Below, in pieces: positions 8,230 to 14,285 of a DNA stretch of 14,285 bases (position 1 is the first letter of the stretch; each line of letters begins with the position of its first letter). The notes under the pieces are model-generated. The model saw only the letters and a list, made by a program, of their open reading frames with translations, searched no databases and was not told the origin of the DNA. Where the stretch lies: positions 1-14,285 of the forward strand of contig CAJTMY010000048.1 in assembly GCA_910577355.1 (NCBI GenBank), given 5' to 3'. Made by a program: the position numbers and the translations under genes. Source of the DNA: an uncultured Muribaculaceae bacterium (GTDB lineage Bacteria; Bacteroidota; Bacteroidia; Bacteroidales; Muribaculaceae).

Positions 8230-9752
8230 CAGATCAATCCAGCCGGTTCAACAACCGTCCCAAAAAGAGCGACGTGGCGTCGCCTCTCGAGCTTGCCGGC
8301 CTCAAACCGCCGAGCGATGTCGCTTCCGAAGCAGCTGTGCTCGGAGCACTGCTCATTGCCAAAGACGCATATACAAGTGTATGTGACACGCTTCGGCCCG
8401 AAGTGTTCTACGAGCCGGCACACAGATATATATACGAAGCCATACAGACTCTTGGCGCGGCCCAGCAGCCCATCGACTTCATTACTGTAATCAATCAGCT
8501 CGAGAAAAACGAGACTCTCGAGAAAGCCGGAGGCCGTGCTTTTGTCATAGGCCTTACCACCAATATCGGCTCGGCCGTGCATATCGAGACGCACGCTCAT
8601 ATCGTGATGCAGAAATATCTTGCGCGCGAGCTTATAACATTCGGTGCGAAGGTGCAGTCGGCCGCTTTCGACGAGAGCAACGATATCGAGGATGTGATGC
8701 AGAACACCGAGGGTGAGCTTTTCGAGCTGTCGCAGCGCAACGTCAAGAAAGATGTCACGCAGATCGACCCCGTCATCATGCAGGCCGTAGCCCAGATGCA
8801 GGCATCCTCCCAGCGTGCGTCGGGTCTTAGCGGACTCGAGTCGGGCTACCGCGAGCTCGACCGTCTCACATCTGGATGGCAGAACTCCGACCTTATAATC
8901 ATCGCCGCGCGCCCCGCAATGGGCAAAACGGCGTTCGTGCTGTCCATGGCCAAGAATATGGCGGTGAACTTCAATATCCCCGTCGCCATCTTCTCCCTTG
9001 AGATGAGCAACCTTCAGCTTGTAAACCGTCTTATATCTAATGTATGCGAACTCGATGGTGCCAAGATCAAGTCGGGACAGCTCTCTCAGCTCGAATGGCA
9101 GCAGACAATGGCCCGCCTGAACGCACTATACGGCGCACCGCTGTATGTCGACGATACTCCGTCTCTCTCGGTATTCGAGCTGCGTACCAAAGCCCGGCGT
9201 CTGGTACGTGAGAAAAACGTGAAATTCATTATAATCGACTATCTGCAGCTCATGAATGCCTCGGGCATGAAATTCGGCTCGCGCGAGCAGGAAGTGTCGA
9301 TGATATCGCGCTCACTAAAGCAGCTCGCCAAGGAGCTGAACATCCCTATTGTGGCCTTGTCGCAGCTCAACCGATCGGTGGAATCGCGTACCGACAACAA
9401 GCGTCCGCAGCTCAGCGACCTGCGCGAATCAGGCGCCATAGAGCAGGATGCCGACATGGTATGCTTCATCCATCGCCCCGAGTATTATACCCGCAGCGGC
9501 GAGGACGCGCAGGGCAACGATATCCGCGGTCTTGCCGAGTTTATCGTGGCCAAGCACCGCAGTGGCTCGGTCGATGACGTGAAGCTGCGTTTCCGTGCAT
9601 CCTTCGCCCGTTTCGAGAACTGGGACGAAGTAGCCACGTCGTCGGTCGAGGAGCGCTCGAGCATCGGATCCGGCGCACCTGCGGCCAACCCGTTTGCCGG
9701 AGGTACTGTAAGCCTTCCTCCGGCGCCCGATGGCGAGTCAGCCCCGTTCTGA
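8226..9752 (+). CDS. dnaB: Replicative DNA helicase DnaB
   Basis: This is the hexameric ATP-driven helicase that unwinds DNA at the replication fork and recruits primase. In its 508 residues the N-terminal helical domain covers about 30-130 (ASEAAVLGALL...), followed by a linker helix region and a RecA-like motor. The Walker A loop is ARPAMGKT with Lys234, Walker B is FIIIDYLQLM with Asp338, and there are IVALSQLNR and SDLRESGAIEQDAD motifs, then KHRSGSVDDVKLRF bearing the conserved basic residues near the arginine finger. The tail is Gly/Pro/Ala-rich. There is no intein and the length is normal. ATG 8226 overlaps the preceding barrel gene's stop by 4 nt, and no separate promoter is visible. 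It ends facing a small convergent membrane-protein gene, with its stop codon in a hairpin. Confidence 0.97.
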   Translation: MTDQSSRFNNRPKKSDVASPLELAGLKPPSDVASEAAVLGALLIAKDAYTSVCDTLRPEVFYEPAHRYIYEAIQTLGAAQQPIDFITVINQLEKNETLEKAGGRAFVIGLTTNIGSAVHIETHAHIVMQKYLARELITFGAKVQSAAFDESNDIEDVMQNTEGELFELSQRNVKKDVTQIDPVIMQAVAQMQASSQRASGLSGLESGYRELDRLTSGWQNSDLIIIAARPAMGKTAFVLSMAKNMAVNFNIPVAIFSLEMSNLQLVNRLISNVCELDGAKIKSGQLSQLEWQQTMARLNALYGAPLYVDDTPSLSVFELRTKARRLVREKNVKFIIIDYLQLMNASGMKFGSREQEVSMISRSLKQLAKELNIPIVALSQLNRSVESRTDNKRPQLSDLRESGAIEQDADMVCFIHRPEYYTRSGEDAQGNDIRGLAEFIVAKHRSGSVDDVKLRFRASFARFENWDEVATSSVEERSSIGSGAPAANPFAGGTVSLPPAPDGESAPF

Positions 9753-9766
9753 CAATAGTTCAGAAC
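9746..9766. other. Hairpin holding both convergent stop codons
   Basis: GTTCTGA (9746-9752) pairs perfectly with TCAGAAC (9760-9766) around a 7-nt loop. The left arm contains the dnaB stop TGA (9750-9752) and the right arm contains the stop of the minus-strand small gene (9760-9762), so each gene ends TTC-TGA inside the same stem. No T-tract follows on either strand, so it is not a classical intrinsic terminator. It may stabilise mRNA 3' ends. Confidence 0.55.
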
Positions 9767-9903
9767 GATGGTGCTATGAATGCCGCCACATCAGTGTCGC
9801 CGGCAAGAAATGCCACGGTGAGCCATACGAGCAGCAATACTATGAGAATGGCGGCTCCGATGGCCACCCATATATTTATTTTAGTTTTTACTTTCTTTGA
9901 CAT
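9760..9903 (-). CDS. Small single-pass membrane protein, 47 aa
   Basis: This reading frame is short but looks genuine. It starts at ATG 9903 with a basic N-terminus (MSKKVKTKIN), followed by one hydrophobic segment of about 23 residues (IWVAIGAAILIVLLLVW and onward, roughly 11-34). A short tail, GDTDVAAFIAPSF, then ends at TGA. The basic-then-hydrophobic layout predicts an inner-membrane anchor with the N-terminus in the cytoplasm. It fills most of the gap between the convergent dnaB and phosphofructokinase genes and lies beyond the latter's terminator, so it probably has its own promoter, though none is obvious. I do not recognise a family and assign no function. Confidence 0.6.
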   Translation of the reverse strand: MSKKVKTKINIWVAIGAAILIVLLLVWLTVAFLAGDTDVAAFIAPSF

Positions 9904-9925
9904 AACTGACAAGGATTAGATGTAT

Positions 9926-9939
9926 ATTGTTTAAACAAT
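9926..9939. promoter_or_regulatory. 14-bp perfect palindrome upstream of the small gene
   Basis: ATTGTTTAAACAAT is fully self-complementary and lies 23-36 nt upstream of the small membrane protein's ATG, where an operator or promoter would be. It has no loop, so a dimeric DNA-binding protein is a more natural reading than an RNA hairpin. An AT-rich palindrome can also arise by chance. Confidence 0.35.
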
Positions 9940-9969
9940 CCTGTGCCGGTTTTGCTTACGCACGGGCGC

Positions 9970-10018
9970 AAAAAAAGAACCTGCCCGGAGCGGAATTGCT
10001 CTCCCGTGGGCAGGTTCT
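9970..10018 (-). terminator. Intrinsic terminator after PPi-phosphofructokinase
   Basis: On the minus strand an 11-bp perfect stem (AGAACCTGCCC paired with GGGCAGGTTCT, bases 10008-10018 with 9976-9986) is capped by a loop with a further partial GGAG/CTCC pairing. It is followed by a run of seven T (9970-9976, the last paired). It lies about 24 nt past the pfp stop codon. Confidence 0.9.
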
Positions 10019-10041
10019 GCAAGCTGGAGTCGGGAAATTTT

Positions 10042-11691
10042 TTATTTACCCTGATGCTCGTAGCGGAGCGTGAGCGAGGGCTGGTCGCATACCTCGGTCG
10101 GGCCGAAGTACTGTATGGGGCCCGGGTAGATGTAGCATGTGTTCATGGCCCAGTCTTCGCGCTGCGAGGCGAATTTCTTGAAGGGAGCTCCGTCAAGTTT
10201 TACAAGAGCCTTTTGTATCACGGGCTTGTCGGCACCGTTGCGGCGTTCGATGTTCATCATCATGGTGATGGGGATGCCGCCGGCTATCCACTGTACGGAG
10301 GGCTTCACAAGGTTGCGGATCGACGACATGTATCCGGTGACGCCGGCATTTATGAGGCATGCGGCATTGAAGCCGAGGGCATAGCAGTAATCGGCGTCGA
10401 AGTTGGACGGGTCGGCGCAGCGGCCTTCGTAGCCGAAGAAGTGGTGCAAAGCCGAGTACTTGCCGTGGAACTTGTCCTCTGCGGCCATGGCATCGAGACG
10501 GGTGCCTACCATATCGGCAAGAAGCTTCTCTGTCTCGATGAGAGATACCTGCACATTGCCGTGGGGATCGCGGTCGAGCATGAGCTGGCGAGCCACATTG
10601 GCCGGGAGGCTCTTGAGAGTGGCGGCATTCTCGGTACTGAGGTTTCCGGCTATGAATGATTCAAGATCTGCGCCGGCGAGGCTTGCCACCTTGTCGGCGT
10701 TGACAGCAACCACTTCGTTCAGCTCTGCGATAAGCTTCTTGATGGCGGGGATGAATTCGATGAGCCCCTCAGGTACAAGTACGGTGCCGAAATTGTTGCC
10801 ATATTCGGCACGTGCGGCTACGGTATCGGCGATATTTGCCACGATGTCGTCGAGGGTCATGTTCTTGGCCTCTACTTCCTCAGATATGATGCAGATGTTG
10901 GGCTGGGTCTGCAACGCGCATTCCAGTGCGATATGGCTGGCCGAGCGGCCCATCAGCTTGATGAAGTGCCAGTATTTTTTTGCCGAGTTGCAGTCGCGCT
11001 GTATGTTGCCTATCACCTCGCTGTACACTTTGGTGGCAGTGTCGAAGCCGAACGATGTCTCGATGCATTCGTTCTTGAGGTCGCCGTCGATTGTCTTCGG
11101 GCAGCCGATCACCTGGATGTCGGCACCGATGGCCTTGTAATATTCGGCGAGAACGGCTGCGTTGGTGTTGGAATCGTCACCGCCGATTATGACAAGTGCT
11201 TTGATTCCGAGCTCCTTGCATATCTCAAGTCCCTTGTCAAACTGATCCTTGGTCTCGAGTTTGGTACGGCCGGAGCCTATGATGTCAAAGCCGCCGGTAT
11301 TGCGGTACTCGTCTATTATGGCCGACGTGAGTTCGATATATTTGTGGTCGACAAGACCGCCGGGACCCATGAGAAAGCCGAACAGGCGGCTGTCGCGATG
11401 TATCTTCTTGATGCCATCGAACAGGCCGGAAATCACGTTATGACCGCCGGGTGCCTGGCCGCCAGAAAGAATAACGCCTACATTCACAGGCTTGCCGGCT
11501 GTAGGATTGGTATTCTTCTCAAACTTGAGCTCGGGGAGACCGTAAGTATTCGGGAAGAGATTTTGTATTTCTTCCTGATTGGCCACCGATTGGGTGGGCT
11601 TGCCTTCAACGGCTTTTACTGCGCCGGTGAGAACGATGGGAAGCTTGGGTTGGTAAGCCGCACGGGCTTTCTGCAGGGGACTCTTTTTCAT
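10042..11691 (-). CDS. pfp: Diphosphate-fructose-6-phosphate 1-phosphotransferase (PPi-PFK)
   Basis: This glycolytic enzyme reversibly phosphorylates fructose 6-phosphate using pyrophosphate instead of ATP. At 549 residues it belongs to the long PPi-PFK group related to plant PFP, not the 320-residue ATP enzymes. The nucleotide or PPi site shows GVILSGGQAPGGHN (72-85) and GGDDSNTNA (170-178), with Asp where ATP-dependent PFKs have Gly. PKTIDGDL (198-205) carries the Lys that marks PPi use and the catalytic Asp. MGRSASHIALE is the substrate-binding MGR motif. The start ATG 11691 gives the usual short basic N-terminus. It lies downstream of guaA on the same strand across a 136-bp gap that seems to hold its own promoter, and a strong terminator follows. 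It is complete, with no damage seen. Confidence 0.95.
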   Translation of the reverse strand: MKKSPLQKARAAYQPKLPIVLTGAVKAVEGKPTQSVANQEEIQNLFPNTYGLPELKFEKNTNPTAGKPVNVGVILSGGQAPGGHNVISGLFDGIKKIHRDSRLFGFLMGPGGLVDHKYIELTSAIIDEYRNTGGFDIIGSGRTKLETKDQFDKGLEICKELGIKALVIIGGDDSNTNAAVLAEYYKAIGADIQVIGCPKTIDGDLKNECIETSFGFDTATKVYSEVIGNIQRDCNSAKKYWHFIKLMGRSASHIALECALQTQPNICIISEEVEAKNMTLDDIVANIADTVAARAEYGNNFGTVLVPEGLIEFIPAIKKLIAELNEVVAVNADKVASLAGADLESFIAGNLSTENAATLKSLPANVARQLMLDRDPHGNVQVSLIETEKLLADMVGTRLDAMAAEDKFHGKYSALHHFFGYEGRCADPSNFDADYCYALGFNAACLINAGVTGYMSSIRNLVKPSVQWIAGGIPITMMMNIERRNGADKPVIQKALVKLDGAPFKKFASQREDWAMNTCYIYPGPIQYFGPTEVCDQPSLTLRYEHQGK

Positions 11692-11742
11692 CAGAATCTA
11701 ATGATATAAGTTTTTTTGTTGAATAATCAGATAATTCTACGG

Positions 11743-11750
11743 CAAAGTTG
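11743..11750 (-). promoter_or_regulatory. Possible -7 box for pfp
   Basis: On the minus strand CAACTTTG matches TAnnTTTG at 7 of 8 positions, about 50 nt upstream of the pfp ATG in an AT-rich gap. A TTTG lies upstream at 11775-11778, but the 24-nt spacing is longer than the usual 19-21. The rest of the 136-bp gap has only a weak hairpin (AAGCA/TGCTT, about 11800-11815) after guaA. Confidence 0.35.
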
Positions 11751-11827
11751 GTGAATAATCTTGTAATATAATAGCAAATTATATTAAAATATGTAAACGA
11801 AGCAGTAAAATGCTTGCATCTGTCCGA

Positions 11828-13351
11828 TCATTCCCACTCGATGGTTGCCGGTGGTTTTGACGATATGTCGTATGTGACACGGTTCACGCCGCGCACCTTG
11901 TTGATGATGTCGTTGGATACCTTGGCGAGGAACTCGTAAGGCAGATGGGCCCAGTCGGCTGTCATGGCGTCGGTCGATGTCACGGCACGCAACGCCACGG
12001 CGCTCTCGTATGTGCGTTCGTCGCCCATCACGCCCACGCTCTGCACGGGCAGCAGTATCACGCCGGCCTGCCATACCTTGTCGTATAGATTCCATTGGCG
12101 CAGACCGCTTATGAAGATGTCATCGGCCTCCTGCAGTATGCGCACTTTCTCGCGGGTGATATCACCGAGTATACGTACCGCCAGACCCGGACCCGGGAAG
12201 GGATGGCGGCCGATAAGATGCTCTGGCATGCCGAGAGCTCGTCCCACACGGCGCACCTCGTCTTTGAAGAGCCATTTAAGAGGCTCGCACAGGCGCAGGT
12301 TCATTTTCTCGGGCAGGCCGCCTACATTGTGGTGACTCTTTATGGTGGTGCCGGTTATCGACAGCGATTCTATGCGGTCGGGGTAGATGGTGCCTTGGGC
12401 AAGCCATTTCACATCCTTGAGCTTGTGAGCCTCAGTGTCGAACACGTCGATGAAGCCTTTGCCTATGATCTTGCGTTTGCGCTCGGGGTCGCTTACTCCT
12501 GCCAGTTCGCTGAAGAATTTGTCGGAGGCGTCTACGCCGATTACGTTGAGTCCCAGACAGCGGTAATCGTCGAGCACCTGCCTGAACTCGTCCTTGCGGA
12601 GCAGGCCGTGGTCTACAAATATGCAGGTGAGATTGTCGCCGATTGCCTTTGAGATCAGAACGGCGGCCACCGACGAGTCAACGCCGCCGCTGAGTCCGAG
12701 CACCACCTTGTCGTCGCCGAGCTCGTCGCGCAGCTCGCGCACCGTGGTCTCTATATACGCGTCGGCGCTCCAGTCGGCTCTGGAGCCGCAGATTCCGCAC
12801 ACAAAATTTTTAAGGAGCTGTGTGCCGCAGGTGGAGTGGAATACCTCGGGGTGAAACTGTACACCCCACACGCGTCGTCCTTCGGCTCGGAAAGCTCCGC
12901 ATGCAACCTCCTGCGTCGAAGCTATGATACGGAAGTCGGCGGGTAGGGCAGTGATGGTGTCGCCGTGGCTCATCCATACTGTCTCCCCGGGCTTTATGCC
13001 GGCCATAAGAGGATCGGCCTCGTCTACGTGGCTCAGTATCGCGCGGCCGTATTCACGCGACGGCGCGCTCTCCACGCTGCCGCCGTTCTGCCATGCGAGC
13101 AGCTGGGCGCCGTAGCATATGCCGAGCACGGGGTAGTGTTCGGCGATAGGGGCGATGTTGATTTTGAACGAGCGCTCGTCATATACCGAGAACGGGCTGC
13201 CCGAAAGAATAACGCCGATAACGTCGGGGTCATCGGCGGGAAACTTGTTATAGGGTACGATTTCGCAATAGGTGTTCAGCTCGCGCACGCGACGGCCTAT
13301 GAGCTGCGTGGTTTGCGAACCGAAATCAAGAATTACAATCTTTTGTGGCAT
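11828..13351 (-). CDS. guaA: GMP synthase (glutamine-hydrolysing)
   Basis: It converts XMP to GMP with ATP and glutamine, the last step of de novo guanine nucleotide synthesis. The class I glutamine amidotransferase domain occupies about 1-185 with the catalytic triad visible: Cys79 in GICYGAQ, and His167 and Glu169 in VQFHPEV. The ATP-pyrophosphatase domain begins around 200 with the PP-loop LGLSGGVDSS (218-227). The C-terminal dimerisation domain ends in the family-typical RVTYDISSKPPATIEWE. The length of 507 is close to the usual 510-525. It is preceded by a good promoter box and transcribed toward pfp. It is complete and ordinary. No purine riboswitch is visible in the short leader. Confidence 0.98.
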   Translation of the reverse strand: MPQKIVILDFGSQTTQLIGRRVRELNTYCEIVPYNKFPADDPDVIGVILSGSPFSVYDERSFKINIAPIAEHYPVLGICYGAQLLAWQNGGSVESAPSREYGRAILSHVDEADPLMAGIKPGETVWMSHGDTITALPADFRIIASTQEVACGAFRAEGRRVWGVQFHPEVFHSTCGTQLLKNFVCGICGSRADWSADAYIETTVRELRDELGDDKVVLGLSGGVDSSVAAVLISKAIGDNLTCIFVDHGLLRKDEFRQVLDDYRCLGLNVIGVDASDKFFSELAGVSDPERKRKIIGKGFIDVFDTEAHKLKDVKWLAQGTIYPDRIESLSITGTTIKSHHNVGGLPEKMNLRLCEPLKWLFKDEVRRVGRALGMPEHLIGRHPFPGPGLAVRILGDITREKVRILQEADDIFISGLRQWNLYDKVWQAGVILLPVQSVGVMGDERTYESAVALRAVTSTDAMTADWAHLPYEFLAKVSNDIINKVRGVNRVTYDISSKPPATIEWE

Positions 13352-13394
13352 AAGGGCTTGGGTTGTTATTGTGCTAAGTGCCTTTTGATGGGTG

Positions 13395-13402
13395 CAAAGG
13401 TA
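13395..13402 (-). promoter_or_regulatory. Bacteroidota -7 promoter box for guaA
   Basis: On the minus strand TACCTTTG exactly matches TAnnTTTG and is followed by CA, a common context. A TTTT at 13423-13426 stands 20 nt upstream, as an imperfect -33 TTTG box. The predicted leader is about 36 nt, too short for a riboswitch. It lies in the 123-bp gap downstream of the barrel-protein gene. Confidence 0.65.
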
Positions 13403-13474
13403 CTAAATTTCCGACAATAAATAAAACGGATTGCGGAAAAATTTCATCAATCCCTATGCATATGCAGATTTTTT

Positions 13475-14152
13475 TCAGAATTTATATATAAGCATGAAAG
13501 CTATGCTGTTGCGGCGGATGTCAAGTTTGCGGGCACCCTGCGACATCGATGCTGCCGGGGTGATGCCTGCCGCGCCGGCCAGCCCGAGGCAATAGTGGTT
13601 TTTATATGTGAGCCCGGCAAAGAATCCCCATTGCAGGTCAAGCCTATGGAATCCTCGGCCGAAAAGATTTATCGGGTCGGGTTCGATATCAGAAGCCTCG
13701 AAGTCGGGCGACGGATGCTCCTTGGCATAGATGTTTATATTGAGCTGCGGGCCTGTGGCAAGCGAAAGACTGAGATCATATGGCAGCTCGATGCGATAGC
13801 CGGCCTGAACCGGTACGCGGGCGCCGTAGTTCTTCACAGTCCCTTCGTAGATATGATCGTATTCAGGGATAAAATCAGTGCCCATCGTGCTGTAAAAGGC
13901 TGCTATGGCCGGCGATATGAACCATCGCGGAGTGAAATAATGGGTATATGACAAAGACAGGGTGGCACCGCCCCCGGTTGTCCACCGGCCATGGCTGCCG
14001 GTAGGTGTGGTGAGCTCGAAGGCCAGATGGGTCGACAGGCCGCTGCGGGTGGGATTCTGATTCAGAACCTCGCTTTCGGCTATTGATTGCGCGCAGGCTA
14101 CGCAGACACATGCGATTATGCAGTATAGGGTAATTGTCAGACGTTGGGACAT
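13475..14152 (-). CDS. Outer-membrane beta-barrel protein, unassigned
   Basis: This 225-residue protein has a signal peptide (about 1-21, hydrophobic and Cys-rich, ending VACAQS). Cleavage before Gln is most likely; a lipoprotein reading of the Cys residues is less likely because the following residues do not form a clean lipobox. The body has alternating strands (LSTHLAFELTTP, ATLSLSYTHYF, VPVQAGYRIELP, LSLSLATGPQLNINIY, WGFFAGLTYKN) and ends IAFMLIYKF with a terminal Phe, the standard barrel-insertion signal. This fits an 8-stranded PorT/OMP_b-brl-like barrel. It is separate from the PorT-like protein at 7540-8229 and shares no obvious sequence stretch with it. It stands alone upstream of guaA on the same strand. 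No exact promoter box was found upstream, and its function is unknown. Confidence 0.75.
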   Translation of the reverse strand: MSQRLTITLYCIIACVCVACAQSIAESEVLNQNPTRSGLSTHLAFELTTPTGSHGRWTTGGGATLSLSYTHYFTPRWFISPAIAAFYSTMGTDFIPEYDHIYEGTVKNYGARVPVQAGYRIELPYDLSLSLATGPQLNINIYAKEHPSPDFEASDIEPDPINLFGRGFHRLDLQWGFFAGLTYKNHYCLGLAGAAGITPAASMSQGARKLDIRRNSIAFMLIYKF

Positions 14153-14174
14153 GGGCCGTTAATTTATCTGAAAA

Positions 14175-14182
14175 CACCTTTG
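14175..14182 (+). promoter_or_regulatory. Possible -7 box pointing out of the window
   Basis: CACCTTTG matches TAnnTTTG at 7 of 8 positions on the plus strand, 48 nt before an ATG at 14231. It would drive transcription rightward into the repeat. No convincing -33 box is present. Confidence 0.25.
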
Positions 14183-14230
14183 CGGTCGCTGAAGTTTGCA
14201 ATATGTATGCTATTTAACATTAGAAAAAGC

Positions 14231-14285
14231 ATGAAGATTCCAAATCGAAGTGCAAAACATCGTGTATGGAATAATATATTCTCCT
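14231..14285 (+). other. Possible 5' end of a gene running off the right edge
   Basis: From ATG 14231 the frame reads MKIPNRSAKHRVWNNIFS and stays open to the edge. A weak promoter box lies upstream. All but the first base is in the inverted repeat. On the left arm the same frame lacks the ATG (CTG instead). The opposite strand is also open and reads into the window as RRIYYSIHDVLHFDLESS, stopping at 14220-14222. I cannot tell which, if either, is coded. Confidence 0.2.
14232..14285. repeat. Right arm of the perfect 54-bp terminal inverted repeat
   Basis: This is the exact reverse complement of bases 1-54 and runs to the last base of the window. Base 14231, just inside it, completes an ATG whose TG is the first dinucleotide of the repeat. 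A 9-bp direct repeat, AGAAAAAGC, sits at the inner border of both arms (54-62 and 14222-14230). This could be a target-site duplication or chance, since the left copy is part of a terminator A/T tract. Confidence 0.95.

Noticed and set aside
8226..9752. Intein or phage-type DnaB
   Set aside because: The protein has normal length with uninterrupted Walker motifs and sits in a chromosomal operon.
10933..11709. Plus-strand frame of 258 codons opposite pfp
   Set aside because: It is antisense to conserved PPi-PFK motifs and has no family resemblance of its own.
13352..13395. Possible purine riboswitch ahead of guaA
   Set aside because: The leader is only about 36 nt and lacks the conserved three-helix junction bases.
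13457..13475. TGCATATGCA palindrome followed by a T-run, resembling a plus-strand terminator
   Set aside because: The palindrome has no loop and would make only a tiny AT-rich stem, and no plus-strand gene ends here.
1..14285. Window read as a composite transposon or defence island
   Set aside because: Contents are housekeeping and envelope genes with uniform style; no transposase, integrase, nuclease or reverse transcriptase is present between the repeat arms.

Overview
The window looks like ordinary chromosome from a Bacteroidota bacterium, most likely order Bacteroidales and possibly a Muribaculaceae-like gut lineage; the family is inferred from style, not a marker gene. The grounds are TAnnTTTG-type promoter boxes upstream of two or three genes, no clear Shine-Dalgarno sequences, a long PPi-dependent phosphofructokinase, an exported tricorn-like protease, PorT-type outer-membrane barrels, and GC-rich genes with frequent ATA codons separated by AT-rich gaps. 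No tRNA, rRNA, CRISPR array or complete mobile element is visible.

Layout. (1) 55-2202, minus strand: cardiolipin synthase followed by an HD-domain phosphohydrolase, ending at a strong intrinsic terminator. (2) 2369-5660, plus strand: an exported tricorn-like S41 protease with all recognisable catalytic residues, followed by a terminator. (3) 5722-9752, plus strand: a tight three-gene unit with one promoter. It encodes an exported LysM plus periplasmic-binding-fold protein, a PorT-like outer-membrane barrel 3 nt later, and DnaB helicase overlapping the barrel by 4 nt. (4) 9760-13402, minus strand: guaA, PPi-phosphofructokinase with its terminator, and then an unlisted 47-residue single-pass membrane protein that converges tail to tail on dnaB. 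(5) 13475-14152, minus strand: another outer-membrane barrel protein.

The themes are envelope biology (cardiolipin, LysM protein, two barrels, exported protease) and core metabolism or replication (GuaA, PPi-PFK, DnaB). The genes do not assemble into a recognisable defence or mobile system.

The most unusual feature is that the window begins and ends with the same perfect 54-bp sequence in inverted orientation (1-54 and 14232-14285). Both copies are cut by the window edge. The block is therefore bounded by a longer inverted repeat: possibly two oppositely oriented insertion sequences, one element with long terminal repeats, an invertible segment, or an assembly stop at a repeat. The window alone cannot decide. 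Other points worth attention are the replication-envelope gene coupling, the small membrane protein, and a hairpin carrying both convergent stop codons.
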